From NCBI RefSeq assembly GCF_001695855.1, contig NZ_MBSS01000045.1, positions 124,001 to 188,000 on the forward strand: DNA of 64,000 nt, given 5' to 3'. The notes under the pieces were generated by a model. The model was given only the letters and a program-made list of their open reading frames with translations, ran no database searches and was not told where the DNA came from. Positions 1-8,522 of this stretch are shown one piece after another. The position numbers and the translations under genes were made by a program. Position 1 is the stretch's first letter. Every line of letters begins with the position of its first letter. The stretch is from Ensifer sp. LC163. Its GTDB lineage: Bacteria > Pseudomonadota > Alphaproteobacteria > Rhizobiales > Rhizobiaceae.

Positions 1-8
1 CCGCAACG

Positions 9-38
9 GAAAAGGCCCTGCCGTAAACGGCAGGGCCT
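9..38 (-). terminator. Rho-independent terminator of tig
   Basis: A perfect 10-bp stem (arms 14-23 and 28-37, loop TAAA) is followed on the minus strand by TTTTCC. It lies 27 bp beyond the tig stop codon, the expected place for the end of that transcript. Confidence 0.85.
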
Positions 39-64
39 CAATCTCAAAGCAATCGAAGAAGTGA

Positions 65-1543
65 TTACTCGGCGCTGTCGTCAGCAGCCTTCTTCTTGGC
101 CGGAGCCTTCTTCTTCGGAGCAGCAGCTTCTTCGCCTTCAGCGGCGTCAGCCTTGGCAGCGGCTTTCTTCTTGGCCGGAGCCTTCTTGGCAGCCTTGCCT
201 TCGGCTTCTTCGTCGTCAGCCGTCAGCTCTTCCTTGGAAACCGTCTTGTCGGTCACCGAGATCTCGGAGAGCAGGTGATCGACGACCTTTTCTTCGAACA
301 GCGGAGCGCGCAGCGAAGCGGCGGCACCGGGGGTGTTCTTGAAGTAGTCGAGGATCTGCTTTTCCTGGCCCGGGAACTGGCGGAGCTGTTCGAACAGCGA
401 ACGCTGCAGTTCGTCGTCGCTGACCTGAACGCCGGCCTTTTCGCCGATTTCCGAGAGAACGAGGCCGAGACGAACGCGGCGCTCGGCGAGCTTGCGGTAT
501 TCGGCGCGTGCTTCTTCTTCGGTGGTTTCTTCGTCAGCGAAGGTCTTGCCGGCCTGCTGCAGGTCGGTGTTGATCTGGCGCCAGATGTTTTCGAATTCGG
601 CTTCGACGAGGCGCTCCGGCGTTTCGAACTGGTAGAGTTCGTCGAGCTGGTCGAGGATCTGGCGCTTCACCTTCTGGCGGGTCAGCGAACCATACTGGCT
701 CTCGATCTGGCCGCGAACGATTTCCTTCAGCTTGTCAGCCGATTCGAGACCGAGCTTGGTGGCCAGTTCGTCGTTGATTTCAATGTCCTGGGCCGAGGCG
801 ACGTCCTTGACGGTGATGTCGAAGGTGGCTTCCTTGCCGGCGAGGTTCGCTGCCGGGTAATCGGCCGGGAACGTCACGGTAATGGTCTTCTCGTCGCCAG
901 CCTTGACGCCGACGAGCTGCTCTTCGAAGCCCGGGATGAAGCGGTTGGAGCCGAGAACGAGTTCTGCGTCTTCGTCCTTGCCGCCGTCGAAGGCTTCGCC
1001 GTCAACCTTGCCGAGATAGTCGATGGTGACGCGGTCGCCGTTGGCGGCCTTGCCCTTCTTCGATTCGTAGGTGCGTGCGCTTTCAGCGATACGCAGGATC
1101 TGCTCGTTGACTTCGTCTTCAGCGATCTCGACGACTTCGCGCGTCACCTTGATGCCGCTGACGTCCTTGAGTTCGATCGCCGGGATGATTTCGTAAGCGA
1201 CGGTGAATTCGAGGTCAGCCTGAGCGTTGAGGATCTTGTCGGCTTCGGACTCGTCCTCGGTCATCGCGATTTCCGGCTGGGTCGCCGACTTCTCGCCACG
1301 GCCCGACAGGATCTCGGTCGGCTTTTCGCGGACGATCTCATTGACGAGATCTGCCATGATCGACTTGCCATAGACCTTCTTCAGATGCGCGAACGGCACC
1401 TTGCCCGGCCGGAAGCCGTTGATGCGCACACGGTCTTTCACTTCAGCCAGACGCTCGTTCATACGAGCTTCCATGTCCTTGGCCGGGATAACGACCTTGA
1501 GTTCGCGCTTCAGCCCTTGAGCGAGCGTTTCGATAACCTGCAT
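65..1543 (-). CDS. tig: trigger factor, ribosome-associated chaperone and peptidyl-prolyl isomerase
   Basis: Trigger factor binds the ribosome exit tunnel and shields nascent chains. The N-terminal ribosome-docking signature GFRPGKVP is near residue 45, an FKBP-type isomerase domain ([20 protein letters not shown]) spans roughly 165-245, and the C-terminal arm domain follows. The ATG at 1543 is chosen over a TTG two codons upstream; AAGG lies about 10 nt before it. At 492 aa it is about 60 residues longer than the E. coli protein because of a C-terminal tail of roughly 50 residues with repeated APAKKKAA units separated by acidic patches. The gene is monocistronic, with its own terminator and a tRNA gene upstream. 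Confidence 0.97.
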   Translation of the reverse strand: MQVIETLAQGLKRELKVVIPAKDMEARMNERLAEVKDRVRINGFRPGKVPFAHLKKVYGKSIMADLVNEIVREKPTEILSGRGEKSATQPEIAMTEDESEADKILNAQADLEFTVAYEIIPAIELKDVSGIKVTREVVEIAEDEVNEQILRIAESARTYESKKGKAANGDRVTIDYLGKVDGEAFDGGKDEDAELVLGSNRFIPGFEEQLVGVKAGDEKTITVTFPADYPAANLAGKEATFDITVKDVASAQDIEINDELATKLGLESADKLKEIVRGQIESQYGSLTRQKVKRQILDQLDELYQFETPERLVEAEFENIWRQINTDLQQAGKTFADEETTEEEARAEYRKLAERRVRLGLVLSEIGEKAGVQVSDDELQRSLFEQLRQFPGQEKQILDYFKNTPGAAASLRAPLFEEKVVDHLLSEISVTDKTVSKEELTADDEEAEGKAAKKAPAKKKAAAKADAAEGEEAAAPKKKAPAKKKAADDSAE

Positions 1544-1722
1544 GTTCAAACCTTCATTTCACGTTGACTGTGCTCTTCCCCTTGAAAAGGTCTGGCGAGC
1601 ACGTGAGCCGATCCATTTGCCGGGAGTGGCTTTACGCAGTTCCGTAACCGTTTTGCAAGCAAAATGGCACTCCAGCCCCCTTCATCATAGCAGAATCCGG
1701 ACTTTTGGCGCGATCATTGTCC

Positions 1723-1807
<85 letters not shown>

Positions 1808-1993
1808 GTTCAGACAATCGCACCGACTGAGCGTATTCCCGCAAGACCAACCAACGGAAATACCGCGGATAAGATGGGCATGCTGAGGTTCAGGGCTTTC
1901 CCGAGCGCGGCGTCTCTATATCACTCGTTTTCGCGGGATCAAAGGGAAAATGCGGGATACCCACGACAGAACGATTTGATCCCGCAGCGGCGG

Positions 1994-2587
1994 TCAATAG
2001 AGCGGCTCCTCGTAGACCGGCGTGCCCTCGACGGCGATCTGCCTTATCTGCGCACGACCCGCATCATTGATGCGAACGCTGACCGAAAGCGCCTCGGCAT
2101 TGCGCGCCTGCTCCAGCACTCGGCCTTCGCCCTCCGGAACATAGAATCGCTCGATGCCGTAGTCGACATTGATCGATGACGGGTTTTCACTCGACGAAGG
2201 GTAATAGGTGAACGGCTGCGATTGAAGAACGACGCTGTCGTCCGTTGGCGCAAGCGGCTTGAAAGAGGCCTCGGACGAGCCCCAGAAGCCGTCGGGTTGT
2301 TTGGCAAGACGCAGGAAGACCGTCGCTTCCTGCGGCTCCGTCGGCAATCCGCCCTTGAAAAGCGCCGGCGGCAGCCTGGAAATATCATAGCTCAGGATGA
2401 CATAGTCGCCGCGCAGCAGATCTCTCGGATCGACGGGCACGGTCTTCAGCAGGACTTCCCGGCCGTTCCGCAGGATCGATGCCCGGCTTTCGACCATATA
2501 GCCGAGGGCTGCCGTCTGGAGGACGGCGGCAATCAGCGCGGCGATGAGCGGGGGTAACCAGCGGCCCTTTGATGCGATACCTGTCAT
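1994..2587 (-). CDS. GDYXXLXY domain protein, membrane anchored
   Basis: A 197-aa protein with one N-terminal membrane helix (about residues 11-31) followed by an extracytoplasmic domain. The family signature GDYVILSYD is at about residues 60-68. Proteins with this motif are usually encoded next to DUF2157 membrane proteins, as here: the ATG overlaps the stop of the upstream DUF2157 gene by 4 bp (ATGA), which indicates translational coupling. The biochemical role is unknown. The call rests on the motif and the pairing, so the family is secure and the function is not. Confidence 0.85.
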   Translation of the reverse strand: MTGIASKGRWLPPLIAALIAAVLQTAALGYMVESRASILRNGREVLLKTVPVDPRDLLRGDYVILSYDISRLPPALFKGGLPTEPQEATVFLRLAKQPDGFWGSSEASFKPLAPTDDSVVLQSQPFTYYPSSSENPSSINVDYGIERFYVPEGEGRVLEQARNAEALSVSVRINDAGRAQIRQIAVEGTPVYEEPLY

Positions 2588-3693
2588 GGCGACACCTCCT
2601 CGCGTCGCGTCCGCATCAAGCGCCCTTCTATCCGGATGACCAACCAGGCGATCGCCGCAACCAGCAACCCGGAAATCAGGAAGAAGCCCGACGTACCGAG
2701 CATGGAGCCAAGCGTCTCGAACGCGAGATAAAGAAGCTCGCCGGCAAAGGCCGCATAACCAAGGTAGCGCACTGCCCCATTCTGCGCGCCGGCAAGCGCG
2801 ATCCCGAGCAGGGCGACGATGAGCACAGCCGCACCGGCGGCCACTTCATTGATCAAACCGTCTGCCTCGAACTGCAACGCCGCGAAACCGATGAGCGCCA
2901 AAGCGAAGGAATAGAATGCAGGTGCCGAGCCCGCCTCAAGCGCCATGGGGCGAAGCGGCGAGCCGGGCATCGCTGCCGCGAGAAATGCGACAATGCCACC
3001 GCCTGCCAGCGCGCCTGCAAAAGCCAAGGACGGGTTCTCGATATAGAGCCACACCAGCCACGCCATGACCAGAAGATAGGCCAGGTGGCGTGCGCGCCCT
3101 GCATCGGTCACGCGCACTAAGACGACGACGAGGACGGCGAGCGCCGGGACAAGCCAGGTCTGCCACTGGACAATATCGCCAAGGTCGCTCTCGGACAGCA
3201 ACGTCAGGAAATAGGCCCAGGCCAACCCGCCGCACACCGTCGTGACGGCGGCTGATCGAAAGGCAAGCGCCGTCACGCAGGCTCCGGCAATCCAGAGCAG
3301 GATCGCATCGGCGGCCTCCCCTGAGAGATGATACATCTGCCCGACAAGCGCGATGCCTGCACCGAACGACATCGCCGCCAGCACCAGCGCCGCTGCGGCC
3401 AAGCCACCATTGCCCCGCAGCAGAAGTAACGCACCGGCAAAATGAAAGCCCCAGATCAAGCCGACAATGCCGATCAGGCGTGCAAGACGTGGCAGTGCTT
3501 CCCAGTTGGCCGCCACCAGCAGCAGGATAGAGGCCGACAGCAGCAGGGCGGCGAGCACCAGCAGAACACGCCCCGCCCGAAAGGTGGATTCGCGGCCATC
3601 ATACTCCGCAAGCATCTGACGCGCGGACGCCTCTGGCAGAAGCCCCATGCCGACCCAATGCTTGAAATCCCTTTCAAGACGCCCGCGATACAT
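2584..3693 (-). CDS. DUF2157 family multi-spanning membrane protein
   Basis: A 369-aa protein with a soluble N-terminus of about 40 residues (the DUF2157 region, with LLPEASARQMLAEYDG) followed by about ten hydrophobic segments running to the C-terminus. The start ATG at 3693 is preceded by GAGGTGAGG. It is the first gene of a two-gene operon with the GDYXXLXY protein, whose start overlaps its stop. The two products probably act together in the inner membrane (inference); no enzymatic motif is visible. Confidence 0.85.
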   Translation of the reverse strand: MYRGRLERDFKHWVGMGLLPEASARQMLAEYDGRESTFRAGRVLLVLAALLLSASILLLVAANWEALPRLARLIGIVGLIWGFHFAGALLLLRGNGGLAAAALVLAAMSFGAGIALVGQMYHLSGEAADAILLWIAGACVTALAFRSAAVTTVCGGLAWAYFLTLLSESDLGDIVQWQTWLVPALAVLVVVLVRVTDAGRARHLAYLLVMAWLVWLYIENPSLAFAGALAGGGIVAFLAAAMPGSPLRPMALEAGSAPAFYSFALALIGFAALQFEADGLINEVAAGAAVLIVALLGIALAGAQNGAVRYLGYAAFAGELLYLAFETLGSMLGTSGFFLISGLLVAAIAWLVIRIEGRLMRTRREEVSP

Positions 3694-3854
3694 GCTGCCT
3701 CACCTCCTGCGACGAGCTTCCCTTGAAGGCAGAACCCGACATGCTCACCTAATCACGCAATCGCGGAAAAACACAACCATTCGATCGCTAGCACCACGAT
3801 TGCCGCTGCCAGGATTTGACGGCTTGCGCGATGCGCATATCTTCCATGCGGATA

Positions 3855-3869
3855 TTGCACTGCACAAAT
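3855..3869. promoter_or_regulatory. candidate regulator-binding motif TTGCACTGCACAAAT
   Basis: An imperfect dyad lies in the gap upstream of the sRNA pair. Its last 14 bases recur exactly at 5087-5100, upstream of the second DUF1127 gene. TTGnnCnGnnCAA is symmetrical enough for a LysR-type dimer. In Brucella the LysR regulator VtlR activates an sRNA gene and genes for small DUF1127 proteins, so a VtlR/LsrB-type site is a reasonable guess. The regulator assignment is inference. A possible -10 (CTATGT) follows at 3883. The rest of 3694-3990 has no recognisable gene. Confidence 0.35.
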
Positions 3870-3990
3870 CGATTTAAACATCCTATGTTCAGATCATCAG
3901 AGGCGAACGAAGGCAAACAGCCAACCGGACGCCCGCGGCGATGGTCAGCCGCCCCGGAGCGCCGGGAAAGACCCGGACGAAAGTTCGATG

Positions 3991-4118
3991 GAATTCGGAG
4001 CGGCGCACTCCTCCTCCCAGCGCCCCTCCGATACGATTGGCAACACTCCTCCTCCCAGTTGCCAATCACCTTCAATGACGCTCGCTGGACCTCCTCCCCC
4101 AGCGGGCGTTATTCTTTT
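3991..4118 (+). ncRNA. alpha-r14/NfeR1-like (cuckoo-type) sRNA, copy 1
   Basis: Three consecutive hairpins each present CCTCCTCCC, an anti-Shine-Dalgarno sequence, in the loop. Hairpin 1 has arms 3996-4006 and 4020-4030 (one mismatch) and loop ACTCCTCCTCCCA. Hairpin 2 has a perfect 10-bp stem, 4035-4044 with 4058-4067, and the same loop. Hairpin 3 has arms 4078-4088 and 4099-4109, loop ACCTCCTCCC, and runs into TTATTCTTTT, so it also serves as terminator. This matches the described rhizobial NfeR1 (Smr14C2) design of three unpaired anti-SD motifs in about 123 nt, which to my recollection also lies near tig. Such RNAs are expected to block translation starts of many mRNAs. The 5' end is estimated. 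Confidence 0.88.
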
Positions 4119-4269
4119 CAGGCTCCCTTTTGTTTATCGCAGTTGATCGAGGCGTTTGCACAATCTTTGCGCAGATTTCGCTCAATCTGACACTGAGATA
4201 TGTTCTAGGCGCATAGGTGCCATGAAGCATCCGATCTACCCAAATTCGGCAGACTGAACTATCTTCAAC

Positions 4270-4398
4270 TCATCGATCGGGGCGGCGCACTCCTCCTCCC
4301 AGCGCCCCTCGATTTGGATCGGCAGCACTCCTCCTCCCAGTTGCCGATCAGAACAAAACGACGCTCGCTGGACCTCCTCCCCCAGCGGGCGTTGTTTG
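4270..4398 (+). ncRNA. alpha-r14/NfeR1-like (cuckoo-type) sRNA, copy 2
   Basis: This is a tandem paralogue of the sRNA at 3991-4118 with the same three-hairpin plan. Hairpin 1 arms are about 4280-4288 and 4302-4310, loop ACTCCTCCTCCCA. Hairpin 2 arms are 4317-4326 and 4340-4349, with one G-U pair and the same loop. Hairpin 3 arms are 4361-4371 and 4382-4392; the flanking CAAAACG/CGTTGTTT lengthens the stem and supplies the terminator U-tract. The hairpin-3 core is identical in both copies. Stems vary with compensating changes while loops are fixed, which supports an RNA rather than a coding signal. CTATCT at 4258-4263 could be its -10 box. Confidence 0.88.
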
Positions 4399-4627
4399 AT
4401 TCAGCCAGCCCCTTCTCTCTACAATCTCTGCGCCACGCCACCGGCTCGGTGGCGGCATTGGGCGCACGGCCCGGGCACAGCGGCCATAGAGAGGCTTGCA
4501 AGAGCTGCATGGGTGCGATGCAGCATTATCTCTGTAACTTCTGCTCAAAACGATTATATTCCGGGACATCAGATGATGGCCAGCAGAGAGATAAGCGCTG
4601 GCAAACGACCCTAGAAAGGATAGGATC

Positions 4628-4771
4628 ATGAACCTCGCACGCTCTTTCAACAATTGGCGCAAGTATCGTCAGACCTGCAACGAACTCGGCCGCATGAGCG
4701 ACCGTGAACTGAGCGACCTCGGCATCGGCCGCGGCGACATCGCCTACGTTGCACGTCAGGCCATCAAGTAA
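4628..4771 (+). CDS. DUF1127 small protein 1
   Basis: A 47-aa basic protein whose second half is the DUF1127 signature: LGRMSDRELSDLGIGRGDI (about residues 20-38). The ATG is preceded by GAAAGGATAGGATC, and a strong terminator follows at 4813-4844. It lies downstream of two anti-SD sRNA genes on the same strand. In Rhodobacter the related CcsR (cuckoo) sRNAs are co-transcribed with a DUF1127 protein, CcaF1, which binds RNA and affects sRNA processing. A similar role here is inference. A second 47-aa DUF1127 gene lies 440 bp further on. Confidence 0.9.
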   Translation: MNLARSFNNWRKYRQTCNELGRMSDRELSDLGIGRGDIAYVARQAIK

Positions 4772-4812
4772 TTCCAGGAGCGCTGCTTCGCGCAGCGCGC
4801 CGGACATTACCA

Positions 4813-4844
4813 ACGCCCTCCGGTTCATTCCGGGGGGCGTTTTT
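4813..4844 (+). terminator. Rho-independent terminator after DUF1127 gene 1
   Basis: Stem ACGCCCTCCGG/CCGGGGGGCGT with loop TTCATT is followed by TTTTT on the plus strand, 42 bp after the DUF1127 stop codon. Between here and 5212 there is no recognisable gene, only the repeated TGCACTGCACAAAT motif. Confidence 0.85.
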
Positions 4845-5086
4845 CGTTGTCGAAGTACCGGGCCAATTCGCTTTCGCAACTGCGAAAGCGCGCCGCCGAT
4901 CCGGAACCGCGCACGGCCAAGCAATCTTGTTCGGATTCAAGCGGGCACCACCGGCAACACCTTCGGTCATCCACGCGGAAAATGACACAATTACAAATCC
5001 TTAACGCGACACATCCGCACTTTAATCAATCTTTAAGTGATGGCGTATTTTCGAGCGGGCGCAAATCTTGCCCAGCAATTTGGCGA

Positions 5087-5100
5087 TGCACTGCACAAAT
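5087..5100. promoter_or_regulatory. second copy of the TGCACTGCACAAAT motif
   Basis: This 14-base sequence is identical to 3856-3869. It sits 113 bp before the start codon of the second DUF1127 gene, a usual distance for an activator site plus leader. Sharing of the motif between the sRNA and DUF1127 upstream regions suggests joint control; the regulator is not known from sequence. Confidence 0.35.
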
Positions 5101-5212
5101 GCATAGCAGCTGCATTTTCTTTGCACTCCACCTTCTAATTAGACAAGCGTATAAGAACCTCAACGACGCAGACAGATGGCTGTCGCGACAAACCGCTCTT
5201 GAGGAAAAAGTC

Positions 5213-5356
5213 ATGAACCCGATTCGTATCGCAAAAAGCTGGATCAACTACCGCCGCACCGTCAGCGAGCTCGGCAACCTGTCGAACCACGCTCTGAATG
5301 ATATCGGCATCACCCGCTACGATATCCGCAACATTGCATCGCGTTCCTTCCGTTAA
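5213..5356 (+). CDS. DUF1127 small protein 2
   Basis: A 47-aa basic protein with the DUF1127 pattern LGNLSNHALNDIGITRYDI (about residues 20-38). It is a paralogue of the product at 4628-4771, of equal length and aligning without gaps. The ATG is preceded by GAGGAAAAAGTC. The frame is open further upstream, but that part has no family similarity and lacks a ribosome site, so the short start is used. It has its own terminator at 5383-5405 and a candidate operator at 5087-5100, so it is probably a separate transcript. Confidence 0.9.
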   Translation: MNPIRIAKSWINYRRTVSELGNLSNHALNDIGITRYDIRNIASRSFR

Positions 5357-5382
5357 TCGGAACGAACGACCAGACTTCCAAG

Positions 5383-5405
5383 ACGGCGCCTTCGGGCGCC
5401 GTTTT
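5383..5405 (+). terminator. Rho-independent terminator after DUF1127 gene 2
   Basis: A perfect 8-bp stem ACGGCGCC/GGCGCCGT with a TTCG tetraloop is followed by TTTTCGTTT, 26 bp beyond the stop codon. Confidence 0.88.
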
Positions 5406-5465
5406 CGTTTGTTCCCATAGCAACGATGGTTGGAACAACGGGGCGGGCATGGTAGGAAGCCGACC

Positions 5466-6884
5466 ATGAGCAAAGACACCTCTTCCCACTCTCCCATTCA
5501 TGTCATCGGCGGCGGCCTTGCCGGCTCCGAAGCGGCCTGGCAGATCGCCGAGGCCGGCGTTCCGGTCGTGCTGCATGAGATGCGCGGCGTCCGCGGCACC
5601 GATGCACACAAGACGGACGGCCTTGCCGAACTCGTCTGTTCCAATTCCTTCCGCTCCGATGACGCGACCAGCAACGCCGTCGGCGTGCTGCACGCCGAAA
5701 TGCGTCTTGCGGGCTCGCTGATCATGAAGGCGGCGGATGCCAATCAGGTTCCGGCCGGCGGCGCGCTCGCCGTCGACCGCGATGGCTTCTCCGACGCCGT
5801 CACCGCGGCGATCGCCGGCCATCCCCTGATCACCGTGGTTCGCGAAGAAATCCGCGGCCTGCCGCCGAAAGAGTGGGACCTTGCAGTGATTGCAACCGGC
5901 CCGCTGACCGCGCCGGACCTCGCCGAATCGATCCGCCAGGAAACGGGCGCCGATGCACTTGCCTTCTTCGACGCCATCGCGCCGATCGTCTATACCGAGA
6001 CGATCGACATGGACATCTGCTGGTACCAGTCGCGCTACGACAAGGTCGGCCCCGGCGGCACGGGCAAGGATTACATCAACTGCCCGATGAACGAGGAGCA
6101 GTACAACGCCTTCATCGACGCGCTTGTGGCCGGCGACAAGACCGGCTTCAAGGAGTGGGAAGGCACGCCCTATTTCGATGGCTGCCTGCCGATCGAGGTG
6201 ATGGCAGAGCGCGGACGCGAGACGCTTCGCTACGGGCCGATGAAACCGATGGGGCTTACCAACGCCCACAATCCGACGGTCAAGGCCTATGCCGTCGTCC
6301 AGCTTCGCCAGGACAACGCGCTCGGCACGCTCTACAACATGGTCGGTTTCCAGACGAAGTTGAAGTACGGCGCGCAGGCGGAGGTCTTCCGGATGATCCC
6401 GGGCCTCGAGAATGCGGAGTTCGCGCGCCTCGGGGGCCTGCACCGCAACACCTACATCAACTCGCCCACCCTGCTCGACGGAACGCTGACGCTCAAGTCG
6501 CGGCCGGGCCTGCGTTTTGCCGGCCAGATCACCGGTTGCGAGGGCTATGTCGAGAGCGCAAGCATCGGTTTGCTGGCCGGGAGGTTCGCCGCAGCGGAGC
6601 GCAAGGGTGAACCTTTGGTCGCGCCGCCGGCAACGACAGCCTTCGGCGCGCTGCTCAACCACATCACCGGCGGTCACATCGTTTCCGACGACGAGCCGGG
6701 CAAACGTTCGTTCCAGCCGATGAACGTCAACTTCGGATTGTTCCCGCCGCTGGAACCGGGCGCCATCACCAAGCCCGAAGGGGCAAAGCGCTTCCGCGGC
6801 AAGGAAAAGGCCGCAGCGAAGAAGCAGGCGACTGCCGCCCGCGCGCTCGGCGACTGCGCCGCCTGGCTGAACGGCACGGATTGA
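5466..6884 (+). CDS. trmFO: FADH2/folate-dependent tRNA m5U54 methyltransferase TrmFO
   Basis: It methylates U54 of the tRNA T-loop using 5,10-methylenetetrahydrofolate and FADH2, and was formerly named Gid. The FAD-binding Rossmann motif [21 protein letters not shown] is at about residues 10-30. Family blocks [17 protein letters not shown] and [17 protein letters not shown] follow. The ATG at 5466 has AGGAAG 8 nt upstream; an in-frame ATG at 5430 lacks a ribosome site. The length, 472 aa, is usual. It is a single gene between the DUF1127 terminator and a convergent gene. Confidence 0.97.
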   Translation: MSKDTSSHSPIHVIGGGLAGSEAAWQIAEAGVPVVLHEMRGVRGTDAHKTDGLAELVCSNSFRSDDATSNAVGVLHAEMRLAGSLIMKAADANQVPAGGALAVDRDGFSDAVTAAIAGHPLITVVREEIRGLPPKEWDLAVIATGPLTAPDLAESIRQETGADALAFFDAIAPIVYTETIDMDICWYQSRYDKVGPGGTGKDYINCPMNEEQYNAFIDALVAGDKTGFKEWEGTPYFDGCLPIEVMAERGRETLRYGPMKPMGLTNAHNPTVKAYAVVQLRQDNALGTLYNMVGFQTKLKYGAQAEVFRMIPGLENAEFARLGGLHRNTYINSPTLLDGTLTLKSRPGLRFAGQITGCEGYVESASIGLLAGRFAAAERKGEPLVAPPATTAFGALLNHITGGHIVSDDEPGKRSFQPMNVNFGLFPPLEPGAITKPEGAKRFRGKEKAAAKKQATAARALGDCAAWLNGTD

Positions 6885-6901
6885 GAGTCAAACATCCGCA
6901 A

Positions 6902-6927
6902 GGCAAGCCGGAATCACACCGGATTGC
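6902..6927. terminator. possible bidirectional terminator between trmFO and the convergent gene
   Basis: Arms GGCAA-CCGG and CCGG-TTGCC form a stem with one bulged base on each side, in the convergent gap between two stop codons. No strong T-run follows on either strand, so the call is weak. Confidence 0.35.
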
Positions 6928-6998
6928 CGGCGGCCCTGCCTTTGCAGCCTATGTTGATCAGATGACGGTCGGCCGTGATCGGCTCGACTGACGGCGAC

Positions 6999-7466
6999 CT
7001 ATTCGTTCGCCTGCGCCGAAGACGGCGCGCCCGCCTCCTCTGCAGTGAATTCTGACCTCGGGCTGAAACTGCCCAGCAGCCACAGCGACACCTCGGCCGC
7101 TTCGCTGGCGTTCTGAAACTCGAACGCGTTGTCGAGATAGGCGAAATCAGGGAAATGGACGATCAGGCCACGGCCGCTGTCGGAACTGTTGACCCGGACC
7201 TTGCCCGGCTGAATGACGTGGCAGACATAGTGCGTGCCGTGCGATTGAATGAAACCGGCCTTGCCGTCATGCAGCCGCAGGAAAATCGCCTTCCGGTCTG
7301 CCGTCGAGTGAAGTGCACGGATCGCTTCGTCCGGAAAGGCACGCCCGAACTCGACCATCGCCGAACCGGCATCCGGATCGTCCCAATCCCGCTCTGCCCG
7401 CGCGTTCATCCACATATAGAAGGCGCCGGCGAGAATGACGACGATGATGAAAAGCAGCCAGAGCAT
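6999..7466 (-). CDS. hypothetical protein with N-terminal membrane anchor
   Basis: A 155-aa protein starting MLWLLFIIVVILAGAFYMW, a single membrane helix, followed by a soluble domain of about 130 residues with no motif I recognise. The C-terminus (SAQANE) is low-complexity. Codon use matches neighbouring core genes, which supports a real gene. It converges on trmFO and is followed upstream by a 190-bp gap before the secDF operon end. Function not identified. Confidence 0.7.
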   Translation of the reverse strand: MLWLLFIIVVILAGAFYMWMNARAERDWDDPDAGSAMVEFGRAFPDEAIRALHSTADRKAIFLRLHDGKAGFIQSHGTHYVCHVIQPGKVRVNSSDSGRGLIVHFPDFAYLDNAFEFQNASEAAEVSLWLLGSFSPRSEFTAEEAGAPSSAQANE

Positions 7467-7657
7467 CAGACGGGCACCCCCTCAGTGGGCATTGAGTCGC
7501 TAGACTGTGTCTATACGATGCGAGCCTTGCGCCAATTTGACCAGCCGGCCGCCAAACCCGCGGCCCCAAAAGACGCCGCGCAGGGGTTCAAGTGAAGCGC
7601 CTCAGCTTTTCATAGGGACAATTGTCCGAAATGCTAAGCAGATTCGACCGCCAAGCA

Positions 7658-8500
7658 CTAGAACCGCTTGCGCTTGCTCGCCCACCACATCCACCACTGT
7701 CGCCGCCATTGCGTCGGCCTGATCGGATTGCGCAGCAGCTCTGCTCCAACGGCGTCTGCCCGGTCAAAGATCGGCTCGGCGAGTGCCAGCGGAACGAAGG
7801 CTGCGAAATTGTCGGACGAGATCGTGTCGAGCCGGGCGCGTGCCTTGGCCAGATGGTCGCGGCCGAAGCCGGTAAAGGCCCGGATCGCCCGCCCGATCGC
7901 TTCCAGGTCCTCTCCAGCGAGCAGCGTTTCCCGGTCGAGGCCGGTTGCCCTCAGGAGATCGGCCGGAAGATAGACCTGGCCGCGGCGGCAATGCTGCGGC
8001 AGGAGCAGGAGCAGACCTGCGACCGTCTGGGCGACGCCGGCGTGACCGGCAGCCTCGGCAGATTCTGCAGCGTTCTGCGGATCGAGGACGAGCGATGACA
8101 GCTGGATCAGCGCTGATGCCGTCTCTCCGGCGTAACCTTCGAACGCCGCCCTGTCTTCCATCGGATCATCGTAGAGATCGAAGATCCGCGCATCGATCAT
8201 GTTCTGAAACACCGAGATGGGTAGTCGATGCTTACGAATGCAATCGAGCAGCGCACGCGCGAGCGGATGCCCCTCGCCGGTCGCATCTTCATTTTCCAGC
8301 AATTCGCGCCACCATTGCATGCGGATTTCGCCGGGGATCGGTTCGTGCACGAGATCGCGAATGCGGGCGAGTTCGGCGTTGAACGCATAGAGCGGAGCGA
8401 GCGACGACTGGCTGGCTACAGGCGCCAGCAGGCAGGCGAGATAACGGTCACGGTCAGTGTCCCTGATGTCGGTCAGGATCTGGATGTCGAGGTCTTGCAC
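7658..8500 (-). CDS. squalene/phytoene synthase-fold protein (NDUFAF6-like)
   Basis: A 280-aa member of the SQS_PSY family. The blocks FNAELARIRDLVHEP and GEIRMQWWRELL (about residues 40-70) are typical of the branch that includes the mitochondrial complex I assembly factor NDUFAF6 rather than carotenoid enzymes; the first Asp-rich metal site of true phytoene synthases is not visible. The frame extends to a TTG at 8533 inside the preceding gene, but the GTG at 8500 has GGGAAAG about 8 nt upstream and is preferred. It is the last gene of yajC-secDF-Mth938-SQS_PSY. The linkage to complex I assembly is inference. Confidence 0.8.
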   Translation of the reverse strand: MQDLDIQILTDIRDTDRDRYLACLLAPVASQSSLAPLYAFNAELARIRDLVHEPIPGEIRMQWWRELLENEDATGEGHPLARALLDCIRKHRLPISVFQNMIDARIFDLYDDPMEDRAAFEGYAGETASALIQLSSLVLDPQNAAESAEAAGHAGVAQTVAGLLLLLPQHCRRGQVYLPADLLRATGLDRETLLAGEDLEAIGRAIRAFTGFGRDHLAKARARLDTISSDNFAAFVPLALAEPIFDRADAVGAELLRNPIRPTQWRRQWWMWWASKRKRF

Positions 8501-8522
8501 GCAAGTCTTTCCCTGGTCGCGA

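Noticed and set aside
3816-4190. A 124-codon plus-strand frame across the first sRNA
   Set aside because: It is explained by the structured RNA: hairpin loops translate as repetitive Leu/Pro/Ser, and copy 2 does not conserve the frame.
4847-5212. Upstream in-frame extension of the second DUF1127 protein to 169 aa
   Set aside because: The extra 122 codons lack family similarity and a ribosome site and run through a candidate operator; GAGG precedes the short start.
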